Source of the DNA: Catenovulum sp. 2E275
Lineage (GTDB): Bacteria > Pseudomonadota > Gammaproteobacteria > Enterobacterales > Alteromonadaceae
Reading direction: 5' to 3'
Length of the DNA: 64,000 nt
Assembly (NCBI RefSeq): GCF_025515275.1
Contig: NZ_JAOPFU010000002.1
Coordinates: 1 to 64,000 of the forward strand
The notes beneath the pieces are model-generated. The model was not told where the DNA came from and searched no databases. It worked only from the letters and a program-made list of their open reading frames with translations. The translations under genes were made by a program, and so were the position numbers. Below are positions 40,160 through 48,586 of this stretch, piece by piece; within the stretch, counting starts at the first letter, position 1; each line of letters starts with the position of its first letter.

Positions 40160-40369
40160 AGCGGCACTCTTAGCATGGTAGCAAAACAGTAAAAATTAGA
40201 TTGGCAAGAATACACCGGATTGAGTTTCGAGTGTAGTCATAACCGGTAAAAGCGTAAAGCAATTCAATTATTTGTCTAAAAAACATTCATAACAACAGGA
40301 TAGTTTAATCTTATTGTAATCTGATAACTGTATGGCATTATACGCCACTCAAAGGAACGAGGAACAACC

Positions 40370-41392
40370 ATGAAACACTACTTATTTTTTATCGCCCAAA
40401 ACTATTCATTTGAAATACTTCGCCCGTTACAACAACAAATAATTAATAATGGTGACCAAGTATTATGGTTTGTTTATGGTAATAATGTGAATTTATCCCT
40501 ATTTACCGACAACGAAACTTACACTCAGGATGCCGCCCAAGCTGTCGCTTTTAACCCTATAGCTTCGTTTGTACCCGGTAATATTATTCCTAACTTTATT
40601 CCCGGCTTAAAAGTTCAGGTTTTTCATGGTTTTGAATGGAAGAAAAAAGGTCATTTTGTGATTCGGGATTGTTTTGATCTGTATTGTACTCAAGGCCCGT
40701 TATTTACCGATAAATTTAACCAACTTGCTAAAAAACACCCTCATTTTGATGTAGTTGAAACCGGCTGGCCAAAACTTGATCCTTTATTTAAAACCAAAGC
40801 CATGCAAGTAAATTGCCCTGAACTGCCATGCATTTTATATGCGCCAACGTTTTCTCCTGCGCTCACCAGTGCGCCCGATTTATTTGATCAAATAGTGCAT
40901 TTAAGCCACCAGCAAGACTGGCAATGGTTAATTAAATTTCACCCCAAAATGGATAAAACATGGGTAGATAAATTTAAGCATGCCGCACATGCCAAACTAC
41001 AAATAGTAGAAGATGCAGCAATTTCCCCTGTATTGCATGCCGCCGATGTTATTTTATCGGATACTTCATCTATCATTACTGAGTTTATGTTACTGAGTAA
41101 ACCGGCTGTTACTTATAAAAATGCTCAGCCAGAGCCTGAATTAATCGACTTTACTAATCCAAAGCAACTGTTAGAAAAATTAGAATATGCACTGAACTTA
41201 GAGCCAAGCGAATTGGCAAAAATTGATGCCTACACAGCCAAAATGCACCCATATCAAGATGGATTATCGTCAAAACGAATTTTAGCAGCAGTCGATAATA
41301 TTGTTTTAAACGGTAAAAAAGCGCCTAAAAATAAGCCGTGGAATTTAATTCGTAATTTAAAAATGAGAAAAAAATTAGCGTATTGGAAATAA
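40370..41392 (+). CDS. CDP-glycerol glycerophosphotransferase family protein, copy A
   Basis: A 340-residue protein of the TagB/TagF-type glycerophosphotransferase family, which transfers glycerol phosphate from CDP-glycerol in Gram-positive teichoic acid synthesis. Visible are the acceptor-side segment VQVFHGFEWKKKGHFVI, the GWPKLDPLF motif, LYAPTFSPALT, FHPKMDKTW and the donor-site stretch VILSDTSSIITEFMLLSKPAVTYKNAQPE. There is no membrane segment; the family is peripheral. It is followed convergently by a TagD-type gene. The substrate in this Gram-negative host is unproven. Confidence 0.82.
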   Translation: MKHYLFFIAQNYSFEILRPLQQQIINNGDQVLWFVYGNNVNLSLFTDNETYTQDAAQAVAFNPIASFVPGNIIPNFIPGLKVQVFHGFEWKKKGHFVIRDCFDLYCTQGPLFTDKFNQLAKKHPHFDVVETGWPKLDPLFKTKAMQVNCPELPCILYAPTFSPALTSAPDLFDQIVHLSHQQDWQWLIKFHPKMDKTWVDKFKHAAHAKLQIVEDAAISPVLHAADVILSDTSSIITEFMLLSKPAVTYKNAQPEPELIDFTNPKQLLEKLEYALNLEPSELAKIDAYTAKMHPYQDGLSSKRILAAVDNIVLNGKKAPKNKPWNLIRNLKMRKKLAYWK

Positions 41393-41420
41393 TTTCTACC
41401 GCGTTAACTGGTTAATGAAC

Positions 41421-41448
41421 AAGGTATTAAAGTGAACTTTAATACCTT
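41421..41448. terminator. Bidirectional hairpin between convergent genes
   Basis: AAGGTATTAAAG and CTTTAATACCTT form a perfect 12-bp stem with a TGAA loop, midway between the two convergent stop codons. Runs of T are weak on both sides. Confidence 0.6.
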
Positions 41449-41492
41449 AATTGCTTAGATGCTTTACTTAAAATGAGTTAATTTAGGTTGGA

Positions 41493-41894
41493 TCATTCAG
41501 GTCTGGATTTGACTACTTCGATAATTTCAGTGGTTGAAATAGATGGTGTTCTTGGTAAATACACCACCTCACAGACATCTTTAAAACAATCAAACTTGCC
41601 AGCCCAGTCATCCCCCATCACTAACACATCTGCTTTATGTTCAATTAAATAATCTCGTTTTAAATCCAGTGAATGCTCAGCAAAAACTTGATCGACACAT
41701 TTTAATGAGCTGATGATTTTCATTCTGTCAGCTTCACTATAAATAGGGTAACGCTGCTTTTTAGAAAAATTAAGCGCATCAGTCGACACCCCTACAATTA
41801 AATAATCGCCTAAAGCAGCAGCTCTTTCTAAAATATTAATATGGCCGACATGAAATACATCAAAAGTGCCGAAAGTAATGATACGTTTTTGCAA
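41493..41894 (-). CDS. Glycerol-3-phosphate cytidylyltransferase (TagD family)
   Basis: This 133-residue enzyme makes CDP-glycerol from CTP and glycerol 3-phosphate. It has the HxGH motif in ITFGTFDVFHVGH, the middle segment VGVSTDALNFSKKQRYPIYSE and the C-terminal RTPSISTTEII, which is the TagD signature (RTxGISTT type). Length matches TagD (about 130). The start is TTG at 41892-41894, with GGAG seven bases upstream. It would supply the glycerophosphotransferases at 40370 and 43183. It is divergent from a second, different cytidylyltransferase. Confidence 0.88.
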   Translation of the reverse strand: MQKRIITFGTFDVFHVGHINILERAAALGDYLIVGVSTDALNFSKKQRYPIYSEADRMKIISSLKCVDQVFAEHSLDLKRDYLIEHKADVLVMGDDWAGKFDCFKDVCEVVYLPRTPSISTTEIIEVVKSRPE

Positions 41895-42082
41895 AAAACA
41901 ACTCCGTTAAACCAGTTTGTGGCCTACATAAAAATTATAGTGTTTTATTTGTGCCTGATTGTATTTATACTAATGCATACATCAAAACTTGAAATTAAAC
42001 CAAATTTCAAGACTATATCATGTTTCAAATAAAACCCAAATGCCGCATATTGGGTGTATAAAGTTATCAAGTGGGACAAACA

Positions 42083-42499
42083 TTGAGTAAAATTATTGGT
42101 TATACGACTGGAGTCTTCGATCTATTTCATATTGGTCATTTAAATATTCTTCGTAGAGCAAAAATGGAATGCGACTACCTAATAGTTGGTGTAACAACTG
42201 ATGAGCTTTCACTTAAACGCAAAAATAAAAAACCGATAGTTCCCTTTGAAGAACGCATGTCAATTGTGGAAGCTATCAAGTTTGTTGATGAAGTAGTCCC
42301 ACAAACTGATATGGATAAATTCCATGCTTGGAATAATTTAAAGTTTGATCGTATGTTTGTTGGTAGTGACTGGAAAGGCACTGATGCATGGAATAAGTTA
42401 GAAGCAGAATTTGCCACAAAGGGTGTTGAAATTGTTTACTTCCCCTATACAGACCATACTTCCAGTACTTTTTTACGCTCAGTACTAGAAAAAATATAA
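42083..42499 (+). CDS. Second cytidylyltransferase-fold enzyme, LicD-linked
   Basis: A 138-residue nucleotidyltransferase with HxGH (TTGVFDLFHIGH), a central GVTTDELSLKRKNKKPIVPFEE and DRMFVGSDWKG. The C-terminal motif is YTDHTSSTFLR instead of the TagD-type RTxxISTT, so it may activate a different phosphate compound, such as phosphocholine or phosphoethanolamine. A TTG start at 42083 sits 6 bases after GGGA and gives MSKIIGYTTG; a GTG at 42071 is the alternative. The gap to licD is 5 bases, so they are surely co-transcribed. The gene and licD look AT-rich against their neighbours. Confidence 0.8.
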   Translation: MSKIIGYTTGVFDLFHIGHLNILRRAKMECDYLIVGVTTDELSLKRKNKKPIVPFEERMSIVEAIKFVDEVVPQTDMDKFHAWNNLKFDRMFVGSDWKGTDAWNKLEAEFATKGVEIVYFPYTDHTSSTFLRSVLEKI

Positions 42500-42504
42500 T
42501 CTCT

Positions 42505-43131
42505 ATGGGTGGACAACATAAGCTCACAGGTAAAGTTGCAGAAAAAGCGCTCAGGATGCTTTCAGATGTCACATTCACTTTATCAAAACATAAAATAAAT
42601 TATTGCTTGGAAGGAGGGACACTTCTAGGCATAGTCAGGGAAAATAGATTATTACCATGGGATGATGACCTTGATATCACCATAACTGAACATCAAATCC
42701 CTAATCTAGAGAATGCTCTCAAATCTCTACCGCGAAAATACAGAGTACGAAAACGTTTCTACTTTACCAATCATAAAGCGATAAAATCAGGTAATTTACG
42801 TTTAATCCGAATCAGCAATAGAAAATGGTATTTTTTAAAAGGCAAAGTCCGTATGGATATATTTGTTAAATATCAGGATGATAACGACTATTATTGGACT
42901 GTAGGCAGTAAAAAACACTATGTTATAAAAAGCGTCCCCAAAGATTATTATGACAACCTCACGCAATACCCTTTTAATGGAAAATCATATTCAGTTCCCA
43001 AAAATTATAAAAATTACCTGACGTTAAGATATAGTAATTGGCAACAACAGGTAAAAAAATGGAATTGCTTATCAGGGAATAACATAATCTTATCTCATAA
43101 AAATAAACACCATGGAGCGGCAATAAAGTAA
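42505..43131 (+). CDS. LicD family phosphotransferase
   Basis: A 208-residue protein of the LicD/fukutin group, whose members transfer phosphocholine or another CDP-activated phospho-alcohol to surface glycans. The signature is clear: CLEGGTLLGIVRENRLLPWDDDLDITI, followed by DIFVKYQDD. The C-terminal half is lysine- and tyrosine-rich. It lies between a cytidylyltransferase and a glycerophosphotransferase, forming a three-gene plus-strand unit (42083-44253). No choline kinase or choline transporter is visible here, so the transferred group is open. Confidence 0.85.
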   Translation: MGGQHKLTGKVAEKALRMLSDVTFTLSKHKINYCLEGGTLLGIVRENRLLPWDDDLDITITEHQIPNLENALKSLPRKYRVRKRFYFTNHKAIKSGNLRLIRISNRKWYFLKGKVRMDIFVKYQDDNDYYWTVGSKKHYVIKSVPKDYYDNLTQYPFNGKSYSVPKNYKNYLTLRYSNWQQQVKKWNCLSGNNIILSHKNKHHGAAIK

Positions 43132-43182
43132 TTATATTAAAATTACTCCGATAAACCATATAATTAAATCAAAGCAAACCAC

Positions 43183-44253
43183 ATGAATATAATTTTTGAT
43201 ACGCTTAATATTTATTACTTGCCACAATATATTCCTATTTCAATTGCTTTGAAGCAAGCTGGGCATAATTGCACATTTGTTTGCTACCAAAGTAAAAACG
43301 ATGAACAGCAATTCAGTTCTATTTTGAAACAAGTTAACTGCCCTGTGAAGTGGGTTAATGATGAAGCTCAAGCAACCAACTATTATTTGCAAGCGAAAGC
43401 AGATTGGATATTTTTTGGGAATGCATTTAATGAGTTATCGAAAATCCACCAAGTATCAAAAACAGTACAGCTTGGACATGGTGTAGGCCCAAAACCCAGT
43501 TATTATCATAAATCCAGAACACCTATGACGGTGCGCTTTATCGAAGGCACAAAACGTTTAGAAAAAATTAAAGAACTTTACCCCAAAGATAATTTTGTTC
43601 AGGTAGGATTTTCAAAGCTCGATCCGTTATTTAATGGCACTGAAACAGGATTTAATTTAACTGCACTAGGGCTTGATCCAACTAAAAAAACCATTTTATA
43701 TGCGCCAACATTTAACCCCAGCTCTCTGGAACGCTTTCCTAATGACTGGCCACAAGATTTTGCAGATTACAATATTTTAATCAAACCCCATACATTTACC
43801 TATACTAGGCAGCAGTACCACAAACAACGAAAAAAGTTAGCAGCTTGGGAAAAATTTAATAACACTTATGTTGCTAAACCAGAAGACATATCTTTATTAC
43901 CCTTTATGGCAAATGCGGATATTTTGTTAAGTGAAGCTTCTTCAACCTTATTTGAATTTGTTGCCTTAGATAAACCAGTGATTGTTTGTGACTTCTACCA
44001 ATTAAAATGGTCTTATAGAGGTATTTTCAAATACCGGTTTGAAAAAAGATTTGGCAAAGATAATGTTATTTATCAAGATATTGGTTGCCATGTGAAGTCT
44101 TACAAATCTTTAAAGCATGCTGTTCATGATGAACTTTCAAACCCTAAAACTTATCAAGAAAACAGAAAAACATATACTCATGAGCATATAGGGCCAACTG
44201 ATGGCAAGACATCTAGCAGAATAGTTGCTTATCTGGAACAATTTACTGAATAG
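43183..44253 (+). CDS. CDP-glycerol glycerophosphotransferase family protein, copy B
   Basis: A 356-residue TagB/TagF-type protein, related to but clearly different from copy A. Visible are VQLGHGVGPKPSYYH (the acceptor-side histidine region), VGFSKLDPLFNGTE, LYAPTFNPSSLE, LIKPHTFTY and the donor segment ADILLSEASSTLFEFVALDKPVIVCDF. It follows licD by about 50 bases. No membrane helix is present. Two copies suggest two linkages, for example a primer and an extension step (inference). Confidence 0.82.
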   Translation: MNIIFDTLNIYYLPQYIPISIALKQAGHNCTFVCYQSKNDEQQFSSILKQVNCPVKWVNDEAQATNYYLQAKADWIFFGNAFNELSKIHQVSKTVQLGHGVGPKPSYYHKSRTPMTVRFIEGTKRLEKIKELYPKDNFVQVGFSKLDPLFNGTETGFNLTALGLDPTKKTILYAPTFNPSSLERFPNDWPQDFADYNILIKPHTFTYTRQQYHKQRKKLAAWEKFNNTYVAKPEDISLLPFMANADILLSEASSTLFEFVALDKPVIVCDFYQLKWSYRGIFKYRFEKRFGKDNVIYQDIGCHVKSYKSLKHAVHDELSNPKTYQENRKTYTHEHIGPTDGKTSSRIVAYLEQFTE

Positions 44254-44301
44254 TTGTTGTATCACTATGTTTAGATTTAAACACCGTCAAAATTAGTGAT
44301 A

Positions 44302-45453
44302 TCAATGTTGAAAAACAGAAGAAGCCAAAGTATTTTTTTGCAGGTTAAGATAAATATCGACCAAAGCTTTAGCTTCTTGCTCTATTTGATAATGTTGTAA
44401 CACCGTCTCTTGGGCGTTCAGAGCCATTTGTTCAATTAAATCAGGGTTAAACATTAATTTGCTTAATGCCTGCTGCACTTTAACTTGGGTATTGTCTTCT
44501 AATAAATAGCCGTTTTGTCCGTTTTGAATAATATCCGGCCATGCACCGGCTTTACTGGCAACTACAGCACAACCGCTGCTCATTGCTTCAAGCACAGTTA
44601 AGCCAAAACCTTCATTATCACTTAATGCAGTTACAATTGAGCAAGCTTGAAATAGCTTAGGTAACAACTCAAATGGTTGCTCACCTAAAAATAGAATTCG
44701 ACGCTCAAGTCCAGCTTGTTCAATTTCTTGTTTGAGCTGTTTAACCAAGTCTACATCATCTATTGCGCCACAAATTATGCAAGAATATCCCGAAGATGTT
44801 TTGAATAGCTCAATACAAGCGCGAACTAAAAGGTGAACGCCTTTTTGTTTTCTAACCCGACCAAATATGCCAATCAGCTGATCTTGCGGTAAATTTAACG
44901 CAGTTTTAATTTCTGATTTATCCGCAGCAGGCGTAAATTTATTGCTGTCGACCCCATGTGGCACAATTGCAGCTGGAGTAAAACGTAAATAGGCTGCTGC
45001 GTAACTACAAGTAGAAATCACAGCATCCATCTTCCCCATTAACCAACAAGTAAACTTGGAGTGCTGGCGCTGCGCGGTTGAGGTAAATAAAATCTTTATT
45101 TTTGCGCCAAAGATATATTTGAGCAATAAAGCTTGAATCATTTCATCGTTGCGTCTGGCATGAAACACTCTAAATAGTCCGTTTGGTAGCGGTTTATTAC
45201 ATAAGATAGCGGCTTGCCAAAAGCTAATATACGGCGTATTAGCATCAAGATGATGTTTACCCATGACCGCTAAATTAATTATTTTTTGTTGATGCTGACA
45301 GGTTTGCAGCATAGTTGAAGTCACGCCTGAAAATTTAGGATTTGAGTTACCTAGAATCAATTCAACCGCGTTTAACTTATCAGGCAGGGAAATGAATTTG
45401 GATAATAATTGAGTTAATATCACAAGTGCAAACCTTATCCCCGAGAGACCCAC
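44302..45453 (-). CDS. Glycosyltransferase family 4
   Basis: A 383-residue GT-B glycosyltransferase. The C-terminal nucleotide-sugar domain has IGIFGRVRKQKGVHLLVRA, FLGEQPFELLPKLFQA and the E-x7-E-type region DNEGFGLTVLEAMSSGCAVVASKAGAWPDII. The N-terminal domain includes PHGVDSNKF. The frame opens with a GTG at 45453; a GTG ten codons later has a better Shine-Dalgarno (AAGG), so the true start may be 45423. The sugar is unknown. It is divergent from the next GT4 gene, across a 21-bp perfect inverted repeat. Confidence 0.85.
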   Translation of the reverse strand: MGLSGIRFALVILTQLLSKFISLPDKLNAVELILGNSNPKFSGVTSTMLQTCQHQQKIINLAVMGKHHLDANTPYISFWQAAILCNKPLPNGLFRVFHARRNDEMIQALLLKYIFGAKIKILFTSTAQRQHSKFTCWLMGKMDAVISTCSYAAAYLRFTPAAIVPHGVDSNKFTPAADKSEIKTALNLPQDQLIGIFGRVRKQKGVHLLVRACIELFKTSSGYSCIICGAIDDVDLVKQLKQEIEQAGLERRILFLGEQPFELLPKLFQACSIVTALSDNEGFGLTVLEAMSSGCAVVASKAGAWPDIIQNGQNGYLLEDNTQVKVQQALSKLMFNPDLIEQMALNAQETVLQHYQIEQEAKALVDIYLNLQKNTLASSVFQH

Positions 45454-45469
45454 ATTTAAATGCGATTAG

Positions 45470-45521
45470 TTTGCCTTTAATTTATGACAGTTTAATTTAG
45501 CTGTCATAAATTAAAGGCAAA
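45470..45521. repeat. 21-bp perfect inverted repeat between divergent glycosyltransferases
   Basis: The arm at 45470-45490 (TTTGCCTTTAA...ATGACAG) is the exact reverse complement of 45501-45521, with a 10-base spacer. There is no run of T beyond it, and both flanking genes point away, so it is not a terminator. It could be an operator, a cruciform, or the shared 5' end of both leaders. Confidence 0.85.
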
Positions 45522-45567
45522 GTGGCTATTATTAAATTTAGATTCAAAAAATAATAATTTGCATTAA

Positions 45568-46656
45568 ATGGCAGCTAACTTATCGCCCTCTCATTCTGGG
45601 CTTAAAATATTTCATGTACTTTTTTCAAGAGGGTTTGCAGGTTCCGAGCGCTCAACGGCTGAGTCCTGTAATCAACAATGTCAGCAACATGACGTGACTT
45701 TAATCATACGCACTGGCCATACCAAAAATGGCGCAAGTATCCGCCCACATCTTGATCCCAAGGTTAAAGTAATTGAAATCAGCAATAAATGGTTTACCCG
45801 CTGGCGCTTAAATAAACTCATTAAACAATATAAGCCGGATATTATTCATTGCCACCTGCGTCGCTCAACCCGAGTGATTAGTAAAATAAATCCGCCAGTT
45901 GCCAGTGTTTCTACCTTGCATATAAGAGTAAACGGGCAAGGTTTTAACAAAATGACCGGTTTAATCTGCAATGCCCGCTGGCAAATTAAAGAGATAGAAA
46001 ACACTTACTCAGGTTTAATATTTAAAGCCAACAATTCGCTGGTACCGCACCCTCCAATTAGCCAACAACAAAAAGCTGAGCTTAGACAAAGTTTAGGGTT
46101 AAACGATAACGATTATTTAATTGCTGCGGTGGGTCGTTATCACGCCAGTAAAGCATGGGACACATTAATAAAAGCATTTAAACAAGTGCCAACAGCTGCC
46201 AATGTTAAACTTAAATTTTTTGGCTCAGGCAGTTTAGAAAACGAGCTTAAACATCTGGCAAAAGGCGATCCCCGAATTGAGTTTGTCGGATTCAGAAAAG
46301 ATATTAAAGACTTATACCAATGTTTTGATTTATTGGTTTGTCCGAGCCGGTTTGAGCCGTTACCCAGAGTCATGTTAGAAGCTTATGATGGCGGCGTACC
46401 TATCATTGCCTCAGATGAAGGCGGCTGCAAAGAATTAATTGAAGATTACGGCGGTTATTTATTTAAAGTCGATAATATCGACCAACTAAGCGAACAACTT
46501 AAATTTTGCATTGAACAAAAACCGGCCAGATATAAACCGGATTTAACGGCTCATTATGTGACTAACGCCAATGCTCAAATAGTTGAGTTTTATCATCAAT
46601 GTATCGCGGCTAAATCAGCCGAGCTATCAGCCAAAGCAATCATTAAAGCGCTTTAA
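45568..46656 (+). CDS. Glycosyltransferase family 4
   Basis: A 362-residue GT-B glycosyltransferase of the WaaG-like GT4 group. The N-terminal segment FHVLFSRGFAGSERSTAES is a typical acceptor-side loop. The C-terminal domain has IAAVGRYHASKAWDTLIKAF, FVGFRKDIKDLYQCFD and CPSRFEPLPRVMLEAYDGGVPIIASDEGG. It is likely to act in LPS core or linked glycan assembly by context. The substrate is not deducible. It is convergent with a DxD glycosyltransferase, separated by a 13-bp hairpin. Confidence 0.86.
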   Translation: MAANLSPSHSGLKIFHVLFSRGFAGSERSTAESCNQQCQQHDVTLIIRTGHTKNGASIRPHLDPKVKVIEISNKWFTRWRLNKLIKQYKPDIIHCHLRRSTRVISKINPPVASVSTLHIRVNGQGFNKMTGLICNARWQIKEIENTYSGLIFKANNSLVPHPPISQQQKAELRQSLGLNDNDYLIAAVGRYHASKAWDTLIKAFKQVPTAANVKLKFFGSGSLENELKHLAKGDPRIEFVGFRKDIKDLYQCFDLLVCPSRFEPLPRVMLEAYDGGVPIIASDEGGCKELIEDYGGYLFKVDNIDQLSEQLKFCIEQKPARYKPDLTAHYVTNANAQIVEFYHQCIAAKSAELSAKAIIKAL

Positions 46657-46670
46657 CCGCTTTAATGATT
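46638..46670. terminator. Bidirectional hairpin between convergent glycosyltransferases
   Basis: AATCATTAAAGCG and CGCTTTAATGATT form a perfect 13-bp stem with a 7-base loop that contains the end of the plus-strand stop codon. T runs are short. Confidence 0.65.
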
Positions 46671-46691
46671 TAAAATTAAGCTTTAGGTGGA

Positions 46692-47504
46692 TTACTTCCA
46701 ATGTTGCTCAACCCACTTAGTTGGCAAAATATAATGCCTTAAATGGGTTAATAAACTGCCTTGTCTTTCGCCTTTTAAGCCCGCTTTAATATGTGCTTTA
46801 GGTGTCAGGTGTGGGCCATGTCTGAAATGATAAACGCCATCAATTGCATCCTGCGGCCCCAATGTACCCGGAAAAATCACAATTTTAGATGACTGACTCA
46901 ATTTAGGCTGTAAAAAATAATTCAGTGGAAATGGTCTGCGGCAATTTCGTCTAAAATGTTTCACCCAACTTTTCGGCCAAAGTTTAATCCCACCCGGTGC
47001 ATTTCGGGTAACAAACCTTTGCTCATAACCATATTTTTCAGCAATGGCTAATGGGTCTTTTGAAAACATTTCAAGTAGCGGCGCAAGTTTACCAACCGGC
47101 GCACGATAAACCGAGGTCTGCCCTAATCGCTCTAGCGGATTAGACGGGTTATACGCCAAAATCACATCATCTGCCTCACCATATTCAAAAAACGCATCTA
47201 AGTTACCGGTAATGACTAAATCTAAATCCAAAAATAAAAAAGGGCCTTCTAAATCAGCCAGTTGTTTATTCCATAAACGGCTTTTTGGCCAAATTCCCCG
47301 TTTAGTTTTTGGAATTTCAAAATTAAGTTCAGGCAAAGGATGGCACTCAACTTCGGGTCTAACTCCGCTATCATCATCACAAAAACAAACAAACCGAAAA
47401 GGTGGAGTAATGTTACGCTCAACCATATTGTATAAACGGTTAATATAAAGTGGACCGTATTTTTTACCCCAGTGAATACATACAATTTGTTTTTTAATCA
47501 TCAT
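46692..47504 (-). CDS. DxD-type glycosyltransferase (GT-A fold)
   Basis: A 270-residue protein beginning KKQIVCIHWGKKYGPLYINRLYNMVERN, typical of GT8-like or capsule-type transferases. A DxD metal site lies in FLFLDLDLVITGNLDAFF. Later segments NAPGGIKLWPKSW and VYHFRHGP are shared by uncharacterised proteins of this type. It lies 52 bases after the ATP-grasp gene on the same strand, so the two probably form a unit. The donor and acceptor are unknown. Confidence 0.75.
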   Translation of the reverse strand: MMIKKQIVCIHWGKKYGPLYINRLYNMVERNITPPFRFVCFCDDDSGVRPEVECHPLPELNFEIPKTKRGIWPKSRLWNKQLADLEGPFLFLDLDLVITGNLDAFFEYGEADDVILAYNPSNPLERLGQTSVYRAPVGKLAPLLEMFSKDPLAIAEKYGYEQRFVTRNAPGGIKLWPKSWVKHFRRNCRRPFPLNYFLQPKLSQSSKIVIFPGTLGPQDAIDGVYHFRHGPHLTPKAHIKAGLKGERQGSLLTHLRHYILPTKWVEQHWK

Positions 47505-47556
47505 TTTTTACAACCATGTCGAGTTCTATCGCTAAAATACAAGTTAAATATTTCAA

Positions 47557-48423
47557 TCAATTGACGGACTTCCATAACTGTCCCCATTCTTTATCATAAT
47601 GCGCCGGTTTAAATCGCCGAAAGCCAGAGCCATGCGCAAAAGTGAGCTCACCAAAATAAATTTTGCCATCAAAATTATATAAATCGACCCTGACATAATC
47701 AAAATCAGCAGCCAGTTGTTTGGCAACCCACACCATTTCATCGTAGTTGTCGAGTTTTGCTAACGGTTTGTTTTTACTTTTGGTTTTAATGCTTAGGTTG
47801 ATTAATTGTTTAGCAGAATCGTAAATACTGCGGTGGTGATCACCATCTCTGTCATAATCCACCTGCAAAAAAAACTCTATATCATCGCCCTGATTAAACA
47901 TGTGAAATTTATAATCTGACGGCAACTCACCAGACGAGGTTTGTAATAACGACTCAACCATAATTTTAGGTTTAATGGCTGAATACCAAGGCTCGTCTCT
48001 TAAAATGCCTGTATCTTTTAATAAAGATTTTTTGATTCGGCCTATCACATTGTTTTTATCAAATTGCCCGTTTCGGTAAATATAAACGCCACCGGAATCA
48101 TGGGTCGTTTTAATCACAAACTGATCACCATATTGTTGGTAGTTAAGCTGTTCGGGCTGTTCTACCACATCAATTAAGGGTACTAAATACTGCTCGCCAA
48201 CCTTTGTTTTAACATATTCTCTAACCGCAAATTTATCGGCACAAATACTGTACAAAGGTTGATTACCAAAAAATTTTCTGTGCTGAATTTTTTCGCTAAA
48301 TGTTTTTGGGTGCGCAATATTCGGCCAATATTTATGCTTTTTTAAAAAACGACATTGAGTTTTAAAAATACGCCATCTTTTATACAGCGATACCGCCTGC
48401 GAATTATCTGTTTGCATAAACAA
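47557..48423 (-). CDS. TupA-like ATP-grasp protein
   Basis: A 288-residue protein of the TupA-like ATP-grasp family, named after a teichuronopeptide synthesis gene of alkaliphilic Bacillus. The pattern is clear: HPKTFSEKIQHRKFFGNQPLYSICADKFAVREYV, then FVIKTTHDSGGVYIY, the SDYKFHMFNQG segment, FDYVRVDLYNFDGKIYFGELTFAHGSGFRRF and a C-terminal DKEWG. ATP-grasp enzymes join a carboxylate to an amine, so it may add an amino acid to a sugar acid of the surface glycan (inference). The frame may start at the first or third codon. Confidence 0.82.
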   Translation of the reverse strand: MFMQTDNSQAVSLYKRWRIFKTQCRFLKKHKYWPNIAHPKTFSEKIQHRKFFGNQPLYSICADKFAVREYVKTKVGEQYLVPLIDVVEQPEQLNYQQYGDQFVIKTTHDSGGVYIYRNGQFDKNNVIGRIKKSLLKDTGILRDEPWYSAIKPKIMVESLLQTSSGELPSDYKFHMFNQGDDIEFFLQVDYDRDGDHHRSIYDSAKQLINLSIKTKSKNKPLAKLDNYDEMVWVAKQLAADFDYVRVDLYNFDGKIYFGELTFAHGSGFRRFKPAHYDKEWGQLWKSVN

Positions 48424-48586
48424 CCTAGTGCTTGGTTAAAACAGTCCGGTTAAAACGGATATGACAATGCCGTCAAAAATACTTCATCTTTATTTCACCT
48501 AAATGACACCCTCTGAGAATAAATTAAGCCCAGTTGTCTGGTACGAATAAACAACAGAAAAATAGATAAGCAAATAGAGAAATGTT

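Noticed and set aside
42174-42578. Minus-strand frames opposite the second cytidylyltransferase
   Set aside because: They are shadows of a well-supported plus-strand gene with HxGH and SD evidence.
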